Of a DNA stretch of 11,845 nucleotides, positions 6,553 to 11,845 are shown in pieces. Position 1 is the first letter of the stretch. Each line of letters begins with the position of its first letter. The DNA is from Bacillota bacterium. GTDB lineage: Bacteria > Bacillota > Clostridia > Christensenellales > Aristaeellaceae. The notes under the pieces are model-generated. The model saw only the letters and a program-made list of their open reading frames with translations. It did no database searches and was not told the DNA's origin. The position numbers were made by a program, and so were the translations under genes. The stretch is from positions 1 to 11,845 of the forward strand of contig JAEWTC010000148.1 of NCBI GenBank assembly GCA_023459675.1, written 5' to 3'.

Positions 6553-8084
6553 TTCGCGATGAAGGCGGCCAGCTGGTCGCGGAAATCCTGTACGATATCG
6601 TCCAGGCCGATCGCTTTGCACTGGCTGATAAATTCGTTGTACTTGGCCTCGGTCTCGTCGCCGAAGATACCAAAGCAGAAGGAGAAGCGGTACTCGGTGA
6701 TCAGAGAAGCCAGGACGGCAAGCTCGGCGTCATACTTGGAGCTGTCGTACACAAAGCCGTTGACGGGGAAGGTGCTCGAAGGCACTTCCTTGGACTTGTA
6801 CAGATCCTGGAACGCCTGCATTTCGGGAGAAAGCTGCGGCTGCGGATCTTCGTCGTGCTGGAGGAGGTAGCACCAGCTGCCCCAGCCGTAATCCGCGGCT
6901 TCCGGCCCCAGCGCGTACGTGTTGGTGGCTTCATCGAGAATGTAGTGACGGCCTTCGATGCCGCCGACCAGCAGACGGTTGACTTCGGGATCGTTCTTCA
7001 TGCAGTCCAGGGCAATCGCGGCGCGTTCCATTTTCTTGGAGGCGACCGGGAAGCACGCGCCGTAACCCATGTAGTTGCCGCGGCGGGTAGCGGTGGTGTC
7101 GCTCCAGAAAGCGTTCAGATAGGCGATGGTATCGTCGGTGATGCGGTCCTGCCAGCCCTTGAAGCCCAGCGGCCATGCGTATTGCGTGGCGGAGGTGCCG
7201 GCCTGGAAGTTGTCATCCAGCATCGTGCTGTTGGAGATGACGCTGGAGGGGAACACGCCGCGCTTGTTGAATTCCGCCATCTGCAGCGCGAAGCTCAGAT
7301 AGTCTTGGGTGTCGAAATACCAGTGCAGGTCAGCCACGTCGAACGCTTTGCCGGTATCGTACTTCCAGGCCATCCACGTGGCGGCGCCGGCGTTGACGTC
7401 CATGTAGTGATACTGCATGGTGTACCAGTTGGTATCCAGCGGATAGGAGCCCTGCGGATTGAACGCGTACACGCCGGTATCCTTTTCGCCGTCCGCGATC
7501 GCGTAGTAATACTCGGCCAGCTTGTCAAAGCTGTTGATGTCCGCGGCGGTGAAGCCGTATTTGTCAAGCAGGGACTGCCGGGTGATGACGCCGGTCCAGG
7601 AAATGGAGGTGTCGTCGCGCGGGACGCAGTAGTACAAGCCGTTGTACTCCGCTTCCTTCCAGGAGGAAGGCGCCTGTGACTCGGCGGTCAGGGGCATGTA
7701 CTTCTGGACGAAGTCCCAGTCAAAGCCCTGGTACGCGCCGGCCTTGACATAGTCGGAATAGTTACACCACGCGGCGCCGTAGATGAGATCCACGTCTTCG
7801 TCACCGGAGAGGAACAGGGAATACTTGCTTTGGAAATCGCCCCAAGAGACGTGGATAAAGTTGACCTTCGTGTTGATTTTCTCAATCATCAGCGCGTTGG
7901 CCGCATCCACAACTTCCTGCCAATCGGCACCGGGAACGCCGACGACATAGAAGTTGATCTCTTCGTACTGGGAGAGATCGAGGTTTGCCCAGGGGTTGGT
8001 TTTGTCCGCAGTCTCCGCAAACGCGAATGTCCAGCTGCCAAGAAGCAAAACCAGGGACAGAGCCAGAGACACCAGTTTCTTCAT
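6549..8084 (-). CDS. ABC importer solute-binding protein (LplA-like)
   Basis: Extracellular solute-binding protein of 511 residues, the size expected for binding proteins paired with LplB/LplC-type permeases. A signal peptide is clear: MKKLVSLALSLVLLLGSW followed by an AFA/E signal peptidase I-like site at about residue 23. The position where a lipobox Cys would fall reads LLGS (14-17), so it may be secreted rather than lipid-anchored. The mature part is rich in Trp and Tyr, as ligand clefts of this family are. The C-terminus (FISQCKAIGLDDIVQDFRDQ) resembles the DUF3502-type tail of LplA-like proteins. The start at 8084 has AGGAGGG eight bases upstream. It follows the two permease genes after a 66-base gap containing a palindrome. 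It captures the imported ligand, probably an oligosaccharide or glycoside-like compound; the identity is unknown. Confidence 0.93.
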   Translation of the reverse strand: MKKLVSLALSLVLLLGSWTFAFAETADKTNPWANLDLSQYEEINFYVVGVPGADWQEVVDAANALMIEKINTKVNFIHVSWGDFQSKYSLFLSGDEDVDLIYGAAWCNYSDYVKAGAYQGFDWDFVQKYMPLTAESQAPSSWKEAEYNGLYYCVPRDDTSISWTGVITRQSLLDKYGFTAADINSFDKLAEYYYAIADGEKDTGVYAFNPQGSYPLDTNWYTMQYHYMDVNAGAATWMAWKYDTGKAFDVADLHWYFDTQDYLSFALQMAEFNKRGVFPSSVISNSTMLDDNFQAGTSATQYAWPLGFKGWQDRITDDTIAYLNAFWSDTTATRRGNYMGYGACFPVASKKMERAAIALDCMKNDPEVNRLLVGGIEGRHYILDEATNTYALGPEAADYGWGSWCYLLQHDEDPQPQLSPEMQAFQDLYKSKEVPSSTFPVNGFVYDSSKYDAELAVLASLITEYRFSFCFGIFGDETEAKYNEFISQCKAIGLDDIVQDFRDQLAAFIAK

Positions 8085-8123
8085 TAGGTTACCCTCCTGT
8101 CAAAATGTTTGTCACTATACATA

Positions 8124-8140
8124 CGGAACGTCACGTTCCG
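8124..8140 (-). repeat. Perfect 17-base palindrome before the SBP gene
   Basis: The sequence shows 8-bp arms, CGGAACGT and ACGTTCCG, around a single central base, 11 bases after the stop of the upstream permease gene and 39 bases before the solute-binding-protein ATG. As RNA it could fold as a 6-bp stem with a 5-base loop; as DNA it could be an operator. No U-tract follows. With the hairpin at 6483-6511 it flanks the binding-protein cistron. Confidence 0.5.
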
Positions 8141-8150
8141 AAGGACCGAA

Positions 8151-9059
8151 TTAACCCTTGACCGCGCCGATGGTCAGGCCTTTGACGAAATACCGCTGCA
8201 CCAGCGGGTACAGGAAGATGATCGGGCCTGTGACCACGCAGGTCATGGCCATTTTCATGCCGGTGGTCGGCAGGGTTACGTTGCTGACCAGCTCCGAATT
8301 TCCCTGCGCCACGAGGTTTTTGAGCGCCTGGATGGTGGACAGCATATCCTGTAGAAAATATTGCAGGGACTGCATGTTTTCGTTGGTGTTGAACAGCATG
8401 CTGTTGTACCAGTCGTTCCAGTAGCCTAGCGCCGCGAACAGGCCCAGCGTTGCCAGAAGCGGCTTGGCGATGGGGAGATAGAGCTTCAAGTAGATGGTCA
8501 GCTCCCCCGCGCCGTCGATCTTGGCGGATTCGCTGATTTCAAACGGAATGCCCTTCATGTAATTCTTGGCGATGATCATATGCCACACGGAAAACATCAT
8601 CGGAAGGACCAGGGCGAAGTAGGTGTTTTTCAGGTGCAGCACCCGCGTGCACAGGATATACCAGGGCGTCAGGCCGCCGTTGAAGAGCGTGATGAAGAAG
8701 AAGAAAAAGGAGAAAATGTTGCGCCACTTGAAGTTCGGCCGCGAGAGCACATACCCGGTCAGCGTGGACATGCAAAGCGACAGGGTAGTTCCCACAACGG
8801 TCACGAACGCGGTGTTGAAGTACGCGCGCCCGATGCGCGCGGGATTGGTGAACACGAAGCCGTACGCATCCAGCGAGAACGAAGAGGGGATGAGCTGGAA
8901 CCCTTGGGTCATCAGTGCTTTTTCGCTGGCGAAGGACGACACGAAGATCAGGTAAAACGGGATGACGCAGATCATGCCAAACAGAAACAGCATGACGTAG
9001 CCCAAGGAACGGAACGCCATTTCGTTAGGCGGGACTCGGTGATGACGTACTGCGATCAT
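8151..9059 (-). CDS. Carbohydrate ABC transporter permease, LplC/YtcP-like
   Basis: Inner-membrane permease of 302 residues with six predicted helices, of the CUT1 family LplC/YtcP subgroup. The first helix is at about 17-40 (LGYVMLFLFGMICVIPFYLI). The cytoplasmic EAA loop that docks the ATPase is at about 174-200 (ESAKIDGAGELTIYLKLYLP, then IAKP). A Phe-rich run, FSFFFFFITLF, lies in the third helix region (117-126). The C-terminus FVKGLTIGAVKG is characteristic of this subgroup. The start at 9059 has AAGGAGG upstream and lies 12 bases after the preceding permease stop. It forms the translocation pore as a heterodimer with the 9072-10013 product. Confidence 0.95.
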   Translation of the reverse strand: MIAVRHHRVPPNEMAFRSLGYVMLFLFGMICVIPFYLIFVSSFASEKALMTQGFQLIPSSFSLDAYGFVFTNPARIGRAYFNTAFVTVVGTTLSLCMSTLTGYVLSRPNFKWRNIFSFFFFFITLFNGGLTPWYILCTRVLHLKNTYFALVLPMMFSVWHMIIAKNYMKGIPFEISESAKIDGAGELTIYLKLYLPIAKPLLATLGLFAALGYWNDWYNSMLFNTNENMQSLQYFLQDMLSTIQALKNLVAQGNSELVSNVTLPTTGMKMAMTCVVTGPIIFLYPLVQRYFVKGLTIGAVKG

Positions 9060-9071
9060 GGGGCTCCCTCC

Positions 9072-10013
9072 TTAAAACAGCGTATAATCCGGTTGGATTT
9101 TTTTAACGATGAAGTTCACCGTCATAATGGTGGCGAAGCACAGCACGGACTGGTAAAGCCCGGCGGCGGCGCTCATGCCCAGATTGGTACCCGACGACAG
9201 CGCGCGGTACACGTACAAATCCAGAATATCGGCGGTTTCCAACAGCACGCCGTTGTTGCCGACCATCTGGAAGAACATGCCGAAATCTCCGCGGAAGATT
9301 TGCCCCACCGCGAGCAGAAACATGATGACCATCGTGGGAACGAGGTTTGGCAGCGTAATTCTGAATACCTTCTGCCAGCTGTTGGCGCCGTCGATATCGG
9401 CGGCCTCGTACATCTGCGTGTCGATGCTGGTAACGGCGCTTAAGTAGATAATGCTGCCGTAGCCCACGCCTTTCCACATGCGGAAGAACACCAAAAGATA
9501 CGGCCAGGGCGCGGACGTGGTGTAGATGTTTGGCATGGTGCCGCCCAGCGCCTGCACCGCGCGGGTGATGAAGCCGGTGTTGTAATCCAGCAGCGTTTGG
9601 ATCACCGATACCGCGACGACCCAGGAAACGAAGAACGGCAGAAACATGAAGGACTGGAAGGTTTTTTTGAACCACTTGCTGCGCATCTCGTTGATGATGA
9701 TGGCAAAGGTGACTTCCAGCGTCATGCCGATGAGGATGAACGCGAAGTTATACGCCAGGGTGTTGCGCGTCAGCGTCCACAATTTGTTGGAGATGATAAG
9801 GAAACGGAAGTTTTTCAGGCCCACCCAGGCGCTGCCGAAAATGCCGGACGAATAATTGTAGTTCTTGAACGCGATCACGGCGCCGCCCATGGGGATGTAG
9901 TTGAAAATGATCACGTACAAAATGGCGGGAACCAGCAAGAGCAGATAAATGCGGTTATCCCGGAAATCCTTGCGGAATCCGGCGCCGCGCAGCTCTCTTC
10001 CCTGTTTGATCAT
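9072..10013 (-). CDS. Carbohydrate ABC transporter permease, LplB-like
   Basis: Inner-membrane permease of 313 residues and partner of the downstream LplC-like subunit. The LplB-type N-terminus runs from a short basic tail into RIYLLLLVPAILYVIIFNYI (21-40) and PMGGAVIAFKNY. The EAA loop YEAADIDGANSWQKVFRITL is at 202-221, followed by PNLVPT. The C-terminus IQPDYTLF is typical of this subgroup. The start at 10013 has GGGAGGTGA about six bases upstream; this site coincides with the last codons and stop of the preceding gene, which ends only 4 bases before the ATG. No ATPase gene is present in the window, so a shared MsmK/MsiK-type ATPase is presumed. Confidence 0.95.
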   Translation of the reverse strand: MIKQGRELRGAGFRKDFRDNRIYLLLLVPAILYVIIFNYIPMGGAVIAFKNYNYSSGIFGSAWVGLKNFRFLIISNKLWTLTRNTLAYNFAFILIGMTLEVTFAIIINEMRSKWFKKTFQSFMFLPFFVSWVVAVSVIQTLLDYNTGFITRAVQALGGTMPNIYTTSAPWPYLLVFFRMWKGVGYGSIIYLSAVTSIDTQMYEAADIDGANSWQKVFRITLPNLVPTMVIMFLLAVGQIFRGDFGMFFQMVGNNGVLLETADILDLYVYRALSSGTNLGMSAAAGLYQSVLCFATIMTVNFIVKKIQPDYTLF

Positions 10014-10017
10014 AGGG

Positions 10018-11172
10018 TCACCTCCCGTTACGGTATACGATGCGAAATCCGGTCAGTTCGTAGTTTTTCGTCCGCGGATACGTCATCCCGGTAAAGAATA
10101 CGCCCGCGTGATCGTCCGCGCGGTAAGCGCCGCCGCACAGGGGCAGCGCTTCCCCGTGGGTGGAGATCCAGCGCCAGCCCAGCTCGTACCCCTCCCGGTT
10201 CTCCTCCGGGTAAAGGCCCAGCAGGTTCATCAGCAGCGGCGGCGTGAGCCCGGGTTGGGCGGCGATTTCCATAAACGCGCTGTTGCCCACGCCCGGGTGT
10301 TCCAGGCTGCGCGTCAGGCGTACGCGGCTTTGGGGAGAGTCGTACTTCAGCGTGCCCGGCGTGCCGGGGGCCGCCAGCGCGCCTGTTTCCAGCACGGCTT
10401 TCCACAAGGGCGAGTTCAGCCCCAGATCCGCGTCCGGCGCAAACAATTCTTCCGCCGGAATCAGCTGTATTTCGCCGTCCATCAGCCGAAGCCCCGCGTC
10501 CCATTCGTTCAGGTTTCCGTTCAGGTCGTAGATGCCGTTCGCGGTGCCGTCGTGCGCCCAGGTAACAGGCCCGCTGCCGCAAAGCGCAAGGCTTCCGCCT
10601 TCGGTAATCCCCGCTTCCCCGGGAAACAGAAAGCTGTGCCCGTCCCGGCTGTTGCCGTGCGGCAGGAAGCCATTCCGGCGGCAATGCAGCGCAATGGCCA
10701 TGCGCAGAGAAAACGGCATCAAAGTCCAGTTGCTGCCCTTGCGCCTGCAATACGCGACGGCCTCGTCAAACCCCAGCCCGAAAATCGGCATACGCAGGGG
10801 CAGGGAACAGGCATACCCTTCCAGCAAGCTGCTCTGATACTTGCCGACCAGCAATTCGCCTCCCGCGGAAAACGCGGGGTGCAAAGCGTCGCCGCCCCGG
10901 GCCAGCACGTCCTTTTCCCGCAGAGCGGGCACGCGCACCATCACGGAGGGCAGGCCGGCGTCGTCAAACACAACGGTATTGCGGTTGCCCGACAGCGTTT
11001 CCACGGCGGCCGTCAGGCGCTCGGCTTCGCTTCCGGAAGCCGCCTGCAGCAACAGCTGCGCGGCTTCTTCCAGCGCCTCGGCTTTCTCTCCCCGGTTTTC
11101 CCTGACTTCGTATTCCTTCGCCAGCAAATTGAAAAGAAGCGGGCGTTGTTCCCCGTAGCGATACGGCATCAT
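10018..11172 (-). CDS. SUMF1/C-type-lectin-fold protein, DGR-target-like
   Basis: A protein of 384 residues whose C-terminal two thirds match the SUMF1/formylglycine-generating-enzyme-like (C-type lectin) fold. Hallmarks are GIYDLNGNLNEWDAGLRL (213-230), where family members have GLYDLxGNVWEW, and a C-terminal block LCGGAYRADDHAGVFF (345-360) ending in GFRIVYR (375-381). From recall, this block and MDGEIQLIP (231-239) resemble variable tail proteins of phages and diversity-generating retroelements. The Cys pair used by true formylglycine-generating enzymes is not at the C-terminal site, so that activity is unlikely. The N-terminal ~60 residues look helical. There is no signal peptide. The start is uncertain: 11172 or 11169 (MMPYRYGEQR) fits AAGGA upstream; 11184 and 11226 are alternatives. 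As first gene of the operon it may bind the substrate or a partner protein; its function is unknown. Confidence 0.75.
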   Translation of the reverse strand: MMPYRYGEQRPLLFNLLAKEYEVRENRGEKAEALEEAAQLLLQAASGSEAERLTAAVETLSGNRNTVVFDDAGLPSVMVRVPALREKDVLARGGDALHPAFSAGGELLVGKYQSSLLEGYACSLPLRMPIFGLGFDEAVAYCRRKGSNWTLMPFSLRMAIALHCRRNGFLPHGNSRDGHSFLFPGEAGITEGGSLALCGSGPVTWAHDGTANGIYDLNGNLNEWDAGLRLMDGEIQLIPAEELFAPDADLGLNSPLWKAVLETGALAAPGTPGTLKYDSPQSRVRLTRSLEHPGVGNSAFMEIAAQPGLTPPLLMNLLGLYPEENREGYELGWRWISTHGEALPLCGGAYRADDHAGVFFTGMTYPRTKNYELTGFRIVYRNGR

Positions 11173-11202
11173 GCAGTTACACATCCTTCTCCTGCATTGT
11201 AA

Positions 11203-11232
11203 TTGACATTCGCGCAGCGGAGGCAATATAAT
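11203..11232 (+). promoter_or_regulatory. Consensus sigma-A promoter for the AraC-type gene
   Basis: A perfect TTGACA (11203-11208) and a perfect TATAAT (11227-11232) are separated by 18 bases. Transcription would begin near 11239, leaving a leader of about 45 bases before the ATG at 11284. Confidence 0.8.
11225..11230 (-). promoter_or_regulatory. Possible -10 of the operon promoter
   Basis: On the minus strand this reads TATATT, overlapping the plus-strand -10 box. No good -35 is visible 16-18 bases upstream (the hexamer there is close to CCATAT), which would fit an activator-dependent promoter. The predicted leader before the first operon gene would be about 45 bases. Weak evidence only. 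Confidence 0.3.
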
Positions 11233-11283
11233 GAATGATGTTTAGGAATATGGAACAGATTGTCTGATAATTTGGAGGCGCAC

Positions 11284-11845
11284 ATGCCGTATCCGTTTTT
11301 AACCAAGCTCCCGATCTGGATCCAGACCTGTGAACTGGGGTCTATCGACACCTCTTTGTGCCTGCGCTGCGACGAGGAGCAGAACTACATTGTACAGATA
11401 ATTTCGGGACACTGCAATGTTTTATGGCATAACGAGAAGCGTTCGATGAGCGCGCGTTCCCTGCTGTTTTTGGGCCGCAGCACCCATGCGGAGCTGGTGC
11501 GCAGCGCCGAGCAGGAATGCCGCTATGTGTTACTGGCGTTGAAAATGGTACAATCCGCACCCTATCTGGATTTGAACCGTCTCTGCCTGGCCGCGCCGCT
11601 TGTTGATTCCTTTTTCGCGCAGAAAACCCGCTTCTGCGTTTTGGAAGACCGCCAGTACGTCAACATGGCGCTGGGTGAAATCCGCTATGAGTGGGAGAAC
11701 GCGTTAAGCGAAAAAGAAACCGCGCTCCGCAGCACGATTTCCAACCTTCTCGTGCGCATCGCGCGGTGCTTTTACAGCCAGAACTGCTTTACGGGGATAA
11801 AATATGTGACGGACGCCAAGAAATGCATTTACCAGTACTTCCAGC
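11284..11845 (+). CDS. AraC-family transcriptional regulator, N-terminal part
   Basis: The open frame from the ATG at 11284 runs off the right edge, giving 187 residues. It looks like the cupin-type sensor domain of an AraC-family regulator: a beta-rich N-terminus with YIVQIISGHCNVLWHNEKR (35-53), SARSLLFLGRSTHAEL (56-71) and RYVLLALK (80-87), then helical sequence. The last residues, DAKKCIYQYFQ, look like the start of the first helix of the AraC helix-turn-helix domain, which lies outside the window. The sensor has unusually many Cys (residues 16, 26, 29 and 45 among others). GGAGG at 11274-11278, five bases before the ATG, supports this start. By position it probably controls the divergent transport/hydrolase operon in response to the imported ligand. 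The family call is moderately strong without the HTH. Confidence 0.75.
   Translation, partial: MPYPFLTKLPIWIQTCELGSIDTSLCLRCDEEQNYIVQIISGHCNVLWHNEKRSMSARSLLFLGRSTHAELVRSAEQECRYVLLALKMVQSAPYLDLNRLCLAAPLVDSFFAQKTRFCVLEDRQYVNMALGEIRYEWENALSEKETALRSTISNLLVRIARCFYSQNCFTGIKYVTDAKKCIYQYFQ

Larger units (their letters stand above)
11173..11283. promoter_or_regulatory. Divergent intergenic control region
   Basis: This ~110-base AT-richer stretch separates the divergent operon and regulator. It holds the regulator's consensus promoter, a possible overlapping operon promoter, and ribosome binding sites at both ends (AGGAGAAGG on the minus strand near 11185-11193; GGAGG on the plus strand at 11274-11278). 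A small inverted repeat CAGA-TTG-TCTG (11256-11266) could be part of an operator but is short. Confidence 0.6.

Noticed and set aside
6553..6621. 23-residue N-terminal extension of the serine hydrolase
   Set aside because: It lies within the solute-binding-protein coding end. The ATG at 6552 overlaps the stop codon and aligns with the N-terminus of the paralogue at the left edge.
8823..8841. 7-bp GC-only inverted repeat with 5-base loop inside the LplC-like permease gene
   Set aside because: Alternating GC arms arise easily in GC-rich coding sequence; it is not at a gene junction.
9660..9668. A7 runs on the minus strand in the LplB-like gene (also near 9097) as possible frameshift sites
   Set aside because: They encode ordinary Lys-Lys codons, the frame is intact to the family-typical C-terminus, and no alternative product is evident.
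10018..10140. C-terminus of the lectin-fold gene as an active DGR variable region
   Set aside because: No template repeat, reverse transcriptase or AAY-rich codon pattern is visible in the window, so active diversification is not supported here.
1..11845. CRISPR arrays, tRNA/rRNA genes, insertion sequences, integrase or attachment sites
   Set aside because: None were recognised by reading both strands; the window is almost entirely protein-coding.

Overview
The window is about 12 kb of GC-rich bacterial DNA that I read as coming from an anaerobic Bacillota (Clostridia, possibly a Christensenellales- or Oscillospirales-like gut lineage). The evidence is the strong AGGAGG-type ribosome binding sites, a perfect TTGACA/TATAAT promoter, and a LplA/LplB/LplC-type ABC importer with an AraC-type regulator. 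The lineage is an inference; no marker gene is present.

Layout. Almost everything lies on the minus strand as one tightly packed operon transcribed from right to left. The only plus-strand gene is a partial AraC-type regulator at the right end (11284 to the edge). It diverges from the operon across a ~110-base region that carries a consensus promoter for the regulator. The operon order is: (1) a C-type-lectin/SUMF1-fold protein resembling phage and diversity-generating-retroelement target proteins (10018-11172); (2) a LplB-type permease (9072-10013); (3) a LplC/YtcP-type permease (8151-9059); (4) an extracellular solute-binding protein (6549-8084); (5) a beta-lactamase-fold serine hydrolase (5068-6552); (6) a CocE/NonD alpha/beta hydrolase (3333-5075); (7) an esterase-D-like alpha/beta hydrolase (2550-3308); (8) a shorter paralogue of it that has lost its catalytic serine and histidine (1954-2553); (9) an MFS transporter (779-1957); (10) a second beta-lactamase-fold serine hydrolase running off the left edge (1-782). 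Four junctions are 4-base ATGA overlaps and a fifth overlaps by 8 bases, so translation is probably coupled. No stretch over 300 bases lacks a gene.

How the genes may work together (inference). A regulator senses a compound. The importer brings it in, using an ATPase encoded elsewhere. Five hydrolase-family proteins of two folds, none with a visible signal peptide, would then cleave ester- or amide-linked groups in the cytoplasm, and the MFS protein would export a product or bring in a related substrate. No glycoside hydrolase is visible, which is unusual beside a LplABC-type importer. The most unusual items are the lectin-fold first gene, the catalytically degenerate esterase paralogue, and a 12-bp perfect hairpin just after the solute-binding-protein stop codon.
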